Part shown: piece after piece, positions 33,288 through 43,086 of the stretch
Layout: each line of letters starts with the position of its first letter
How positions within the stretch are numbered: position 1 is the stretch's first letter
NCBI GenBank assembly: GCA_016930365.1
Contig: JAFGGY010000210.1
Location: forward strand, 1-43,954
Length of the DNA: 43,954 bases
Direction of reading: 5' to 3'
DNA from: Prolixibacteraceae bacterium
GTDB taxonomy: Bacteria; Bacteroidota; Bacteroidia; Bacteroidales; Prolixibacteraceae
Translations under genes and position numbers: made by a program
Notes under the pieces: model-generated
Told to the model about the DNA's origin: nothing
Databases searched by the model: none
What the model saw: the letters and a program-made list of their open reading frames with translations, nothing else

Positions 33288-35252
33288 ATGACTATAACCA
33301 TTAGAAAATCAACGCCTTCGGACTTCGAAATACTCGAAAAAACCGAAAAAATATGTTTCCCGTCGTTTCAGCAAAGCAGCCGGCGCACTTTGCGGCTTAG
33401 CCTGAAAAGCAGTTTCCAGGAGGTTTGGATTGCTGAACAACGAAAAGGCAAGCAAAAAGAGGCTATTGGCACACTGGTGCTGCACCTTCATGCCCGAAGC
33501 ATACGCATTTTTTCTATAGCAGTTTTACCCGGCTTTCGCGACAAAGGAGTTGGACGTAAACTGCTTCAGCATGCCTGCAACCTGGCACTTGCCAAAGGTT
33601 GCGAAAAAGTAAGCCTCGAAGCCCGGCTGAAAGATCAAAAACTTATTGAATGGTACGAGGCTTTTGGCTTTGTTAAAACCGAAGTACTAAAAAAATATTA
33701 CGCCGAAGACGAAGACGCCGCGCGGATGTTCTTCACCCTTTCAAGACCAAAATCGCGCGCCTTGATTAGCAACTTAATCGTGGTTGACAAACCTTCGAAA
33801 TGGAAGTTTGACATCGAAGGTGCCCGTGTTGTTTCGTCGAAAAGTTACATTACCGACCCCGAGTTTCAAACCAACCGCAACCTGCGCGTTTTCAACCTCA
33901 GCAACTCGTACCGATACCAAAGCCTGGGATACTACGTTTCGCTGCTGGCTTCGGCTCGCGAACACCGTGCCATTCCGAGTGTAACCACCATTCGCGATTT
34001 TAAAAACCTGTCGGTAATACGTTCCATTGCCAACGACATTGAAGAATTGATACAATCGTCGCTCGAAAAAATTGACGATAAAAATTTTTCATTGAATATT
34101 TACTTCGGAAACACGACCGCTAACCACCATAAAAATTTGGCACACAAACTATATCTGCTTTTCGAAACCCCATTACTCCAGGTTCATTTTATAAAAACCG
34201 ACAAGTGGATGATTCAGCGTGTTTTGCCTTTAAGCATCAACAAAATCGACGATAACGAACTGGAACAGGCACAACGCTTTGCCAGCATTTATTTTTCGAA
34301 AAAACGGTTTCAGAAGCCTCGACTCAAGCATTACAAGTACGATTTAGCCATACTGATTAATCCATCGGAAGAACATCCTCCGTCGTGCCCTTTAGCACTG
34401 AAAAAATTCAAAGATGCAGCCAACAGTTGCGGCTTTTACGTCGATTTTATCACCAAAGAAAATTACGAAGATTTATGCGAATACGATGCGCTGTTTATTC
34501 GCGAAACCACCAACGTAAACGACTATACCTACGAGTTTTCGCGCCGCGCCTACGCCGAGGGGCTGGTTGTTATCGACGATCCCTGGTCGATACTGCGCTG
34601 CGCAAATAAAATATATCTGAACGAGCGCATGAAACAAAACAAAATTAGCACCCCACAAACCTTCATGCTTTCAAAAGGAGTTTATAAAACTAACGATGCT
34701 GAAAAATTTAACTTTCCACTGGTTCTTAAACAGCCCGACAGTGCTTTTTCGGTAGGCGTTACAAAAGTTGAAAACGCCGATGAATTGACCGAAGCGTTAA
34801 AAGATCTTTTCAAAAAATCGGATATGATTATCGCCCAGGAATTTCTTTATTCGGAATTCGACTGGCGCATTGGTATTCTCGATAACACCCCACTGTTTGC
34901 CTGCAAATACTATATGGCTCGCGATCATTGGCAAATATACAACTGGCAAGCTTCAAAAGAAGACGATGCTGGCCTGTCGGAAACCATCGATACAAATGAA
35001 GTCCCTGAAGAGGTTCTCAAAACAGCACTTAAAGCAGCAGCACTAATGGGCGATGGACTTTATGGCGTCGATTTAAAAATGGTAAACAACAAGGTTTATG
35101 TTATCGAAGTAAACGATAATCCCAATATTGACGCCGGCATTGAAGATTTGGCACCCAACATTGATGTTTACAAACGGGTTATGCAATCTTTATTCGATCG
35201 CATTGAAAAATCGCGTCAAACAGCCCGTCCGGTTTCAACCGATCTTTTGTAA
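33288..35252 (+). CDS. GNAT acetyltransferase fused to RimK-like ATP-grasp ligase
   Basis: This 654-residue protein has three parts. Residues 1-150 are a GNAT domain with the acetyl-CoA loop VLPGFRDKGVGRKLLQ near 78-93. Residues about 165-340 are an alpha/beta region containing FNLSNSYRYQSLGYYVSLLA, typical of the domain before RimK-like ligases. Residues about 350-645 are an ATP-grasp fold with FPLVLKQPDSAFSVGV and the metal-binding end VIEVNDNPNID near 606. Such ligases join an amine to an activated carboxylate, often tagging a protein or building a short peptide. The product is unknown. Its usual partner, a GCS2-type ligase, is not adjacent. It is monocistronic. Confidence 0.85.
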   Translation: MTITIRKSTPSDFEILEKTEKICFPSFQQSSRRTLRLSLKSSFQEVWIAEQRKGKQKEAIGTLVLHLHARSIRIFSIAVLPGFRDKGVGRKLLQHACNLALAKGCEKVSLEARLKDQKLIEWYEAFGFVKTEVLKKYYAEDEDAARMFFTLSRPKSRALISNLIVVDKPSKWKFDIEGARVVSSKSYITDPEFQTNRNLRVFNLSNSYRYQSLGYYVSLLASAREHRAIPSVTTIRDFKNLSVIRSIANDIEELIQSSLEKIDDKNFSLNIYFGNTTANHHKNLAHKLYLLFETPLLQVHFIKTDKWMIQRVLPLSINKIDDNELEQAQRFASIYFSKKRFQKPRLKHYKYDLAILINPSEEHPPSCPLALKKFKDAANSCGFYVDFITKENYEDLCEYDALFIRETTNVNDYTYEFSRRAYAEGLVVIDDPWSILRCANKIYLNERMKQNKISTPQTFMLSKGVYKTNDAEKFNFPLVLKQPDSAFSVGVTKVENADELTEALKDLFKKSDMIIAQEFLYSEFDWRIGILDNTPLFACKYYMARDHWQIYNWQASKEDDAGLSETIDTNEVPEEVLKTALKAAALMGDGLYGVDLKMVNNKVYVIEVNDNPNIDAGIEDLAPNIDVYKRVMQSLFDRIEKSRQTARPVSTDLL

Positions 35253-35324
35253 AAATGCGTTCATTTCAACACATTAACAAACCGTAATATAATCAAATGA
35301 TCCTGACAATCACTTGTTTTCAAT

Positions 35325-36212
35325 CTACATTATTTTCATTCTTTCAGGCTTCAAGCCTTTAATCCATTGATTTACGACATATTCGTTTTGCCGAATCCAC
35401 TCGCGTACTCCCATCTCGGGATCATTGTATTGTTGCACGTAGTACATCAAGCGGTTAAATTGCTTTTCGGACAATTGCATTCGTTCGAAAAACCGATAAG
35501 CACGAGGTCTGAGTTCCGACAAACCCTTACAGCCCAAGGCTGAAATATTCTCTTTTGCTCCAAAAACCGATTTCGGATCGTTTAAAAAACGCACATCAAA
35601 ACGATCGAACAGCCAGTGAGGCTCCCATCCGGTTATCACAATTTCGTATCGGTGGTTATACGATTCGGTAAATTTCTGAAGCATTTCGGCTTCGCTGGTT
35701 TCAACCAGGTAAATGTTCGACATACCATACCGCTCGATACTTTCGGCAGCCTGAACCATAACCCCGGACTCCGCTTCGATACCAAAAATAACCAGCGAAT
35801 CTTCATTTAATAAATCATCGATAGAGCTAAAACGACTGTATGCCGGAACAATTAAACCGGTACGTGCCCCGGGATAAATTATGCCAATCTGGTCGAAGGC
35901 TCCCAACTCGTATTTATCGATGTAAAAACGATGCGTTTCGGGCAGCCAGGCATCGGCAAAAACATGTGCATTACCCGTTGACAAATCACTATATACCTCT
36001 TCAACATTAGCCTGTTTCAATTCGACGTTATATTGAAGCTCATCTTCGAGCAACACCTTTGCCAAATGGGTTATGGCAACCGCCTCCGACCAATCGGTAT
36101 AAACAATGCGAAGCGTTTCGCCACGGTCGTTTTTAATTCCCGATGACCGGCAAGAACTCAATGCAGTTGCTAAAATCAACGCGATAACTATATAATTTCT
36201 GAAAGTCTTCAT
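35325..36212 (-). CDS. Glycine-betaine-type substrate-binding lipoprotein
   Basis: This 295-residue lipoprotein (lipobox LSSC, Cys21) matches the OpuAC/ProX-like periplasmic binding family for quaternary amines. Segments include RIVYTDWSEAVAITHLAKVLL, split at the tryptophan that starts the ligand pocket, ADAWLPETHR, and VITGWEPHWLFDRFDV with two further tryptophans. Aromatic residues in these positions form the cage around betaine or choline. No ABC permease or ATPase for it is present. It is the last gene of an operon with a BCCT carrier and a stress protein, 19 bp after the latter. Confidence 0.85.
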   Translation of the reverse strand: MKTFRNYIVIALILATALSSCRSSGIKNDRGETLRIVYTDWSEAVAITHLAKVLLEDELQYNVELKQANVEEVYSDLSTGNAHVFADAWLPETHRFYIDKYELGAFDQIGIIYPGARTGLIVPAYSRFSSIDDLLNEDSLVIFGIEAESGVMVQAAESIERYGMSNIYLVETSEAEMLQKFTESYNHRYEIVITGWEPHWLFDRFDVRFLNDPKSVFGAKENISALGCKGLSELRPRAYRFFERMQLSEKQFNRLMYYVQQYNDPEMGVREWIRQNEYVVNQWIKGLKPERMKIM

Positions 36213-36231
36213 TTTTTAACGGTTTTAGGTT

Positions 36232-37152
36232 TTATTTAAAAATCGCCTCCAGGAATCCCAGCGTTTGTTTACGGTCTTTAACAATCAACACATTGATGTT
36301 TTTCTCCGCGTCAGCCAGGTCTTCCGAGGTACGGTCGAGAATGATATTTGCCAGTTCCGATTTCACCTTCGACCCAATAACAATCAAGTCGATACTGTTA
36401 ACCAATCCATGATGATACAACAAATGAGCTTCGTCGTACTTTTTATCGTACACATACGAACAAGGAATTTCGTCGATCGATAGATTAAGCTTTTTCATAA
36501 ATTTATCGTACTCTTTTTTCCCGTATTTGGTCATTTTCTCTTTCAATCGTTTTTCATCCTCGGGCGAATACTGTGGAAAATGGCTTATCGGGATTTTATA
36601 CGCATGAAAAGACGACAACCCAGCCCCCGTGTGATTAGCCAGCATATTGGCAGTTTTCATGGCAATTTCCGACATTTTGGAAAAATCGACCCGCACCAAA
36701 ATCTTTTCCAGCCTGGGTTCCGACATTGTATTGACCAGCAGGATCGACGAAGGTGTTAATGGCATTACCCGGTGCGGCAATGATCCGGCACCAACATAGC
36801 CTACTTTCTTACCAAAAATGGTGAGGTTTATTTTATGGTCGCGTGTAAATTCCAGCAAGGTATCCGATTTCAAGCCTTCTTCGACCCGCACCAACACGTC
36901 TATACCATCCGAAGGAAAAAACTCGCGATTTACCTTTTTCTGTAAATCTTCGCGAATAATCTCGGTTAATGGCTTTTCCATCTCGGGCAAATCGTCTAAA
37001 ATTTCATCGGGCAAATCGAACGATTGCAACAAATGCAGAAAGTAGATTTTTTTAGGTGATATTTTATCCACAAGAAAGTTTGCATATTTAATCAGGAAAT
37101 GATCCATTTCGGTTAAATCCATACAAACCAGCAAGTTTTCAAATTTATCCAT
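36232..37152 (-). CDS. Tandem universal stress protein
   Basis: This 306-residue protein holds two Usp-like alpha/beta domains (about 1-145 and 150-300). The first begins NLLVCMDLTEMDHFLIKYA and the second KILVRVDFSKMSEIAMKTA. The second ends with DLIVIGSKVKSELANIILDRTSEDL, only partly matching the ATP-binding G-x2-G-x9-G(S/T) pattern, so nucleotide binding is uncertain. It lies between the BCCT gene (44 bp away) and the binding-protein gene, suggesting a role in osmotic or salt stress. The exact function is unknown. Confidence 0.85.
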   Translation of the reverse strand: MDKFENLLVCMDLTEMDHFLIKYANFLVDKISPKKIYFLHLLQSFDLPDEILDDLPEMEKPLTEIIREDLQKKVNREFFPSDGIDVLVRVEEGLKSDTLLEFTRDHKINLTIFGKKVGYVGAGSLPHRVMPLTPSSILLVNTMSEPRLEKILVRVDFSKMSEIAMKTANMLANHTGAGLSSFHAYKIPISHFPQYSPEDEKRLKEKMTKYGKKEYDKFMKKLNLSIDEIPCSYVYDKKYDEAHLLYHHGLVNSIDLIVIGSKVKSELANIILDRTSEDLADAEKNINVLIVKDRKQTLGFLEAIFK

Positions 37153-37196
37153 CTCAAAAATATTTTATGGGTTAAAAATATAAGGTTGCGATATAT

Positions 37197-38819
37197 TTAT
37201 GCTTCCTTCTTTTTCAATATCTCGGTAATAATACGCTGATAATCTTTTCGTTCATTTTCGCGAACACGATCCATCAAACCATCGTGCTCCGACCGAAGGC
37301 CTTTCATTAAGCTCCATATCATTATAAGCAAAATAATGGCAAAAGGCAAGCCCGTGGTAATAGCAGCGGTTTGCAAAGCCTGTAACCCTCCACCTAAAAG
37401 CAGAACAGCGGCTACGGCTCCCTCGGTAAGCGCCCAAAAAATACGTTGAGCAACCGGTGCGTCGAGCTTTCCACCTGCCGTTAAACTATCAACCACCAGC
37501 GAACCTGAGTCGGAACTGGTAACAAAAAAACTGGTAACCAAAATAACGCCTACCATCGATGTTACCAACGAAATGGGAAATTGCTCGAGCAGCGCATACA
37601 GCGATGTAGCCACATTTTCTTTAACTGCTGTTGCAATATCGGCAATACCATTTAACTCCAAAAATATAGCACTTCCGCCAAAAGCCGAAAGCCACAAAAA
37701 TGTAATAAGCGACGGCACGACCAATACGCCCAGCACAAATTCTTTCAAAGTACGTCCGCGCGAAATGCGGGCAATAAACATCCCCACAAAAGGCGACCAG
37801 CTCACCCACCATGCCCAGTAAAAAACCGTCCAGCTACTTTGCCAGTCCGACTGACGGTACGTTTCAGTCCAAAAGCTCATTTGAAAGAAATTTTGAACAT
37901 AGGCTCCGGTATTTTGCACAAACGAATCGACAATAAAAATTGTTGGCCCAACAATGATGATGAAAAGCAGAAAAACGGCTGCAATTACGATATTAATCTC
38001 GCTTAAGCGTTTAACTCCTGCACTCAGTCCGGCTACAACCGATGCTGTAGCGGCCAGGGTGATAACAACAATCAGAATAACCTGTACGTTAACCGTATCG
38101 GGAAGATTAAACAAGTGCGCCAAACCGGCACTTACCTGCTGCACGCCCATACCAAGCGACGTTGCCAGACCAAAAAGAGTAGCAACAACAGCCAATACAT
38201 TAATCGCCTTACCGATTGGCCCATGAATTTTTCGACCTAAAAGTGGGTAAAACACCGAGCTAATGGTTAAGGGCAGCCCCCTGTTGAAAGTGAAAAAAGC
38301 CAGCGACATTCCAACCAGTGCGTAAATGCCCCAGGCATGCAGCCCCCAGTGCAAAAAAGTATATTCCATGGCAACACCGGCAGCCTCAACGGTGCCGGGC
38401 TCAACCGTAGGCGAATTAAAAAAGTGATTGATGGGCTCGCCAACACTCCAAAACAGAATACCTATACCCATTCCGGCACTGAAAAGCATGGCAAACCACG
38501 CCCCTTTCGAGAACTCAGGTTTGGCTTTTACACCTCCCAGGCGAATTTTTCCGTACTTGCTAAATGCAATGTATAAGACAAATACCAGGAAAGCATTGAC
38601 CGATAAAATAAAAAACCACCCACCTGACTCTGAAATGCCGCTTTGTATGGTGTTAAAAACATTGGCCATGGGTTCGCCCACAATGAGCGTTACGGCAATA
38701 AAAAACACAATTAGAATAGCTGCGGGCCAGAATACCGGCCCGTCAACATCGAAATACTTTTTCGATTTCTTTTCTTTTTTCTCTACTTGATTTTCGGTTT
38801 GTTGTTCTTTGTTCGTCAT
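37197..38819 (-). CDS. BCCT-family betaine/choline/carnitine transporter
   Basis: This 540-residue membrane protein has twelve hydrophobic helices. BCCT motifs are plain: GMGIGILFWSVGEPINHF in helices 3-4, then WGLHAWGIYALVGMSLAFF, and the tryptophan-rich helix-8 region FYWAWWVSWSPFVGMFIAR that lines the substrate cage. The cytoplasmic ends are charged (N-terminal KKEKKSKK; C-terminal lysine/glutamate), as in osmosensing relatives. It imports betaine or similar compounds by a Na+ or H+ gradient. It is the first gene of a three-gene operon with a Usp protein and a betaine-type binding lipoprotein. Confidence 0.92.
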   Translation of the reverse strand: MTNKEQQTENQVEKKEKKSKKYFDVDGPVFWPAAILIVFFIAVTLIVGEPMANVFNTIQSGISESGGWFFILSVNAFLVFVLYIAFSKYGKIRLGGVKAKPEFSKGAWFAMLFSAGMGIGILFWSVGEPINHFFNSPTVEPGTVEAAGVAMEYTFLHWGLHAWGIYALVGMSLAFFTFNRGLPLTISSVFYPLLGRKIHGPIGKAINVLAVVATLFGLATSLGMGVQQVSAGLAHLFNLPDTVNVQVILIVVITLAATASVVAGLSAGVKRLSEINIVIAAVFLLFIIIVGPTIFIVDSFVQNTGAYVQNFFQMSFWTETYRQSDWQSSWTVFYWAWWVSWSPFVGMFIARISRGRTLKEFVLGVLVVPSLITFLWLSAFGGSAIFLELNGIADIATAVKENVATSLYALLEQFPISLVTSMVGVILVTSFFVTSSDSGSLVVDSLTAGGKLDAPVAQRIFWALTEGAVAAVLLLGGGLQALQTAAITTGLPFAIILLIMIWSLMKGLRSEHDGLMDRVRENERKDYQRIITEILKKKEA

Positions 38820-38876
38820 TGGTCTTCGTTTAAATAAACAATCACTAATGACAACAACATTTCGAAAAAAATAGTT

Positions 38877-40541
38877 CTAAATACCCAACAATTCTTTGGC
38901 GTTTACAATGGCGGCCTGCTGTGGCGGATCGCCTCCCAGCATCTTGGCAATTTCTTCAACTCGCTCGTTATCGGTAAGTTTACATATATCAGTCTCGACT
39001 CCGACAGTCGTTTCCTGTTTATACACTTTATAATGCGAAGTACCTCTCGATGCTATTTGTGGCAGGTGGGTTATGTTAAGTACCTGCATGTATTTCGACA
39101 TGTCGAATAATATTTTTCCCATTTTAGCTGCAATTTCGCCCGAAATTCCGGTATCAATTTCATCGAAAATAATAGCCGGTAACGATTTCGACTTAGCAAC
39201 TACGGTTTTAATGGCCAGCATTAAACGCGAAAGCTCACCCCCCGAGGCTACCTTGTGAATTTCTTCGGGCTCAACTCCTTTATTTGCCGAAAAAAGAATG
39301 AAAACATCGTCGCAACCATTCGTTCCAAAATCGTCTTTCTTCCTGATTTCGATTTTTAATCGAGCATTAGGCATTCCAAGCTGAGTTAAATACTGGTGTA
39401 TCTCATTTGAAATAGCCGGTACATTTTTTATGCGTACCTCGTGCAATTCATCAGCAACTTTAGCCACCTGATGCCGGGTTTGTTCAATTTCTTTTTCAAC
39501 GGCAAGCAATTGTTCGTCGTACGATTCGGCAGCCTGTATTTTTTGGTCGAACGAATCGCGTAAGGCCAACAATTCGGCTACGGTTTCAACCCGATGTTTT
39601 TGTTGCAACGAATAAATAAGGTTTAAACGTTCGGTAAGCGCTTCGAGCCGGTTGGGATCGTGTTCGGTCGTTTCGGCCATGCGTTCGCACTCGCCGGCTA
39701 CATCCTGCAACTCGATGTATTGACTGTTAAGGCGCGAAAGCAGCGAGTCGGCTTCGGAAAAATACGACGACAGCTTTTGCATTTGAGCTATTGCATCTTT
39801 TAGCTGCGACAGCACATCGAACTCGCCACCATCGAGCAATTGATATACATGGCCAAGCCCGGTTTTAATTTCTTCGGAATGCGACAACATTTCAGCTTCA
39901 TTTTCCAGCTCTTCCTGTTCACTTTCTTTTAACTGTAACTCGTCAATTTGCTTAAACTGGAACTGAAAATAGTCGAAATCGGCTTTCGACTGCCCGGCTA
40001 TTGCAGCAAGCTCGTCGCGCTGTTTCAACAACGCACGATATTTTTTATACACGGTTGTATATCGCTCAAGCAACGAGCTATTTTCGCTATACCAATCAAC
40101 AACATTTAACTGAAAATGCCGCTTGCCCAACTCCAAATTAGAATGCTGCGAATGAATATCGAATAAATTCAACCCCAGCGCACGCATTAGCGTTAACTGA
40201 ACAGGTGTATCGTTGATAAAAGCCCTCGATTTGCCTGATGGTGTAATTTCGCGACGAAGAATTACCGGATTTTCAAAATCGAGATCGTTGGCATCGAAAA
40301 AAGAGTCCAACTGGCCGGCAATCGTATCGTTCAAGGCAAAGCGCCCTTCCACCACGCATTTTCCCTTTTGGTTATTCAGAACCGACGTGTCGGCTCTTTG
40401 GCCTAGTATCAGCCCCATAGCACCCAGAATAATTGATTTTCCGGCACCGGTTTCACCTGTAATTACACACAAACCCGGGTCGAACTGTACTTCGAGCTTA
40501 CGAATGATGGCATAATTTTTAATGGATAGGCTGGCTAACAT
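38877..40541 (-). CDS. recN: DNA repair protein RecN
   Basis: RecN is an SMC-like ATPase acting in double-strand break repair. The 554-residue protein has the N-terminal Walker A GETGAGKS near residue 30. Long coiled-coil arms (about 150-370) are rich in Glu/Gln/Leu. The C-terminal head carries the signature ASGGELSRLMLAIK and Walker B IIFDEIDTGISG. Length and order are standard. It lies 12 bp downstream of the DUF4835 gene in the bamD cluster. Confidence 0.95.
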   Translation of the reverse strand: MLASLSIKNYAIIRKLEVQFDPGLCVITGETGAGKSIILGAMGLILGQRADTSVLNNQKGKCVVEGRFALNDTIAGQLDSFFDANDLDFENPVILRREITPSGKSRAFINDTPVQLTLMRALGLNLFDIHSQHSNLELGKRHFQLNVVDWYSENSSLLERYTTVYKKYRALLKQRDELAAIAGQSKADFDYFQFQFKQIDELQLKESEQEELENEAEMLSHSEEIKTGLGHVYQLLDGGEFDVLSQLKDAIAQMQKLSSYFSEADSLLSRLNSQYIELQDVAGECERMAETTEHDPNRLEALTERLNLIYSLQQKHRVETVAELLALRDSFDQKIQAAESYDEQLLAVEKEIEQTRHQVAKVADELHEVRIKNVPAISNEIHQYLTQLGMPNARLKIEIRKKDDFGTNGCDDVFILFSANKGVEPEEIHKVASGGELSRLMLAIKTVVAKSKSLPAIIFDEIDTGISGEIAAKMGKILFDMSKYMQVLNITHLPQIASRGTSHYKVYKQETTVGVETDICKLTDNERVEEIAKMLGGDPPQQAAIVNAKELLGI

Positions 40542-40553
40542 TTTCTGAAATTA

Positions 40554-41465
40554 TTAATTATTATCTTCGGTTATCGCCTCGTATTTGCCGGCGTTTGATG
40601 GGTCGCACTCCGTTAATATACGCACAACACGCTCTTGCTCGTCGGGGTACGACTGCGAAAAGATATTAATAATTTCGCTCGATTTGGCATCGAAAAACAT
40701 TTGGGTAATGTACAATCTCGAACGGGCGCGAAAAACATTTTGAATTAGTCTGAGCGACTCTGCAATTTCGGCTCTGCCCGACTCTACACTCTCCGACATG
40801 ACATCGAGCCCTTTGCGGTGATAGTTATACAAACACTCGCGATAATCGGAATAGCTGCTGTTCAGAATATTCTCGACCAGCCAGTAGCGATTGTAATCCG
40901 ACTCGTATGCTCTCCATCCAGTGTACGTATTCGGGAAGTTTTGAGCGTCGTTAACGATTTCGCGGGCACGCTGAAAGTATTCGGTTCCCCCGTTGGGAGC
41001 GTATGTATCGTAATCGAAGCCCAATATAACGTATGCATAAAAAGCTAATATGCTGGTAAGGTTATCTTTGTTGCTTGTTTCGGCAAATTCAATCGACTGG
41101 TATTCTTGGTACTTACATCGGAAACTCTCATCGCGGATATTCAAAACCGTGGTTTTATATGATGAACCATAAGCCGTTCTTTTGCTTTGAACGGTAATGG
41201 TACCTTCGTATTCGTCGGACGAAATCTGACGATCAAGCTGAATGTTAATGCTGCATTCAATTCGTTCGTTGTTCGTAAATTTATGAGATGTCCAGTTTCG
41301 GCTGTTCATAAAATCGTATAAATCCATTTGCATGGTACGAAATATGTTTCGGTTGGCTCCGGTAATCTTGCTGGAATTAACGCTAATGTTGCATCTCAGT
41401 TCCTGACTAAAACCACGGGATGTAACCAAAAACGAAACAAACAGTAAAAACAGTATCTTTTTCAT
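40554..41465 (-). CDS. DUF4835 family secreted protein
   Basis: From the ATG at 41465 this is a 303-residue protein with a Sec signal peptide (MKKILFLLFVSFLVTSRGFS) and no lipobox. Conserved segments for the DUF4835 group include the N-terminal ELRCNISVNSSKI and AFYAYVILGFDYDTYAPNGG. It is probably periplasmic or outer-membrane associated. Genes of this family sit between coaBC and recN in many Bacteroidota, which fits here. The biochemical role is not known to me. Another ATG at 41474 would add three residues. Confidence 0.8.
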   Translation of the reverse strand: MKKILFLLFVSFLVTSRGFSQELRCNISVNSSKITGANRNIFRTMQMDLYDFMNSRNWTSHKFTNNERIECSINIQLDRQISSDEYEGTITVQSKRTAYGSSYKTTVLNIRDESFRCKYQEYQSIEFAETSNKDNLTSILAFYAYVILGFDYDTYAPNGGTEYFQRAREIVNDAQNFPNTYTGWRAYESDYNRYWLVENILNSSYSDYRECLYNYHRKGLDVMSESVESGRAEIAESLRLIQNVFRARSRLYITQMFFDAKSSEIINIFSQSYPDEQERVVRILTECDPSNAGKYEAITEDNN

Positions 41466-41521
41466 AACATTCATGCTATCTTTTTGAAAATGAATCGTCG
41501 TGACATTTTCCACATTCAAAA

Positions 41522-42726
41522 TCACCAACGAGCCATCGAAATTAAATAATCGACAATATCTTTTGCAACTTCCTGCTTTGTTTTTAACTGAAAAAGCGTC
41601 TTTTTATTTTGTGAATCGATGATGGTTATTTTATTCGTATCGGTTTGAAAGCCGGCACCTTGGTCGTTCAACGAGTTTAGAACGATAAAATCGAAGTTCT
41701 TTTTTTTCAGTTTAGAGTAAGCATTTTGCTCTTCGTCGTTTGTTTCGAGGGCAAACCCGGCCATAATTTGCCTTTTCGATTTTAAAGCACCCAGTTTAGC
41801 AGCAATATCGGGATTGGCTACCAGCTCGATATTTAATCTTTCGTCATTTCGCTTCATTTTGCTCTCTAATCGGGTTGCCGGGCGATAATCGGCTACCGCA
41901 GCAGCCATAACGGCTCCGTCAACCAACGGAAAATGCTCAACAGCTTGCCGATACATTTCATCGGCTGAAGTAACATTAATACGACGAATATTTGGATGAG
42001 AAACCCTTAAAAAAACAGGGCCAGAAATCAGGATTACATGCCCTTCGCGATTGGCAATTTCGTTGGCTATGGCGTAGCCCATTTTACCCGATGAATAATT
42101 TCCGATAAAACGTACAGGGTCAATTTTTTCGTGAGTAGGGCCAGCGGTAATCAGAAAGATTTTACCGGCTAATTCTTTTTTTTTTCGAAAAAGTGCAGCA
42201 CTTTGTCCACAATAAGTTCAGGTTCTTTCATTCGGCCTTTTCCGACCAAACCGCTGGCCAGTTCACCCGAGTCGGGTTCGATAATAATGTTGCCAAACGA
42301 TTGAAGTTTTTGAATGTTCGCCTGATTAGCCGGATGCTTATACATATCCAAATCCATGGCTGGGGCAATCATCACGGGGCATTTCATCGACAGATAGGTG
42401 GTAATAAGCATATTGTCGGCAATGGCATTGGCCATTTTTCCCATAGTTGAAGCGGTAGCCGGGGCAATAAGCATTAAGTCGGCCCAGCGTCCTAAATCAA
42501 CATGACTGTGCCATGTTCCGTCGTTTGAGCCAAAGAATGTACTAATAACAGGCTTACCCGATAAAGCCGACAAGGTTACCGGCGTGATGAATTCTTTTCC
42601 CGAAGGAGTTATTACCACCTGCACTTCGGCGCCTTCTTTTACTAGGGCACGTAAAAGCACAGCTGCCTTATAAGCAGCTATGCTTCCCGTTATTCCCAGT
42701 ACAATATGTTTATCTTTTAATTTCAC
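41522..42726 (-). CDS. coaBC: Bifunctional CoaBC, split by a frameshift at A10
   Basis: This gene makes phosphopantothenoylcysteine and decarboxylates it, two steps of coenzyme A synthesis. The CoaC half (42726-42169, GTG start) has GITGSIAAYKA, the HSHVDLGRWAD histidine and PAMDLDMY, then stops just after FFEKKKN. The CoaB half resumes in another frame from about 42175 with ELAGKIFLITAGPTHEKI and GNYSSGKMGYAI, and has the SKMKRN lysine motif. The break is a run of ten As on the coding strand (42185-42176); eight or eleven would restore one 400-residue protein. A separate CoaB from the ATG at 42082 would lack its nucleotide-binding segment. Since the gene is essential, a sequencing error or transcript slippage is likely. 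Confidence 0.85.
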
Positions 42727-42734
42727 GCGGAGGT

Positions 42735-43073
42735 TTAAAATCCGGATTGACGGCCATCTTTACTCGGGTTGCGGTAATAAATTTTACCGTCGATAAATTC
42801 CTGAATGCTAATCAGAGTAGGTTTTGGCAATCGTTCGTAGAATTTTGAAATTTCAATTTGCTCGCGGTTTTCAAATATTTCTTCCAGATTATCTGTATAA
42901 GAAGCAAATTCAGCGAGTTTCTGATTCAACTCCTCCTTCAATTCCGAAGCAATCTGATTCGAACGTTTAGCTAAAATCATCACCGATTCGTAAACATTTC
43001 CGGTATCTTTGCTCAAATTCTGCACATTACGCGATACGGTGTTGTTAACTGCCTGTGTTTTTTTATAATCCAT
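42735..43073 (-). CDS. RNA polymerase omega-like subunit (RpoZ)
   Basis: From the ATG at 43073 this is a 112-residue mostly helical protein. The central segment NVYESVMILAKRSNQIASELKEEL contains the RSNQI stretch that corresponds to the conserved ARRAxQ-type core of omega, which supports assembly of the beta-prime subunit. The C-terminal part (SIQEFIDGKIYY) resembles Bacteroidota versions. Its place between bamD and coaBC supports the call, since omega often precedes the coaBC (dfp) gene. Only 8 bp separate it from the coaBC GTG start. The match is moderate and the family is divergent. Confidence 0.75.
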   Translation of the reverse strand: MDYKKTQAVNNTVSRNVQNLSKDTGNVYESVMILAKRSNQIASELKEELNQKLAEFASYTDNLEEIFENREQIEISKFYERLPKPTLISIQEFIDGKIYYRNPSKDGRQSGF

Positions 43074-43086
43074 ATTTACAATTGTT

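Noticed and set aside
41522-42082. Independent coaB gene starting at 42082
   Set aside because: That start would remove the GPT and SSGK nucleotide-binding segments, which are encoded upstream in the same frame.
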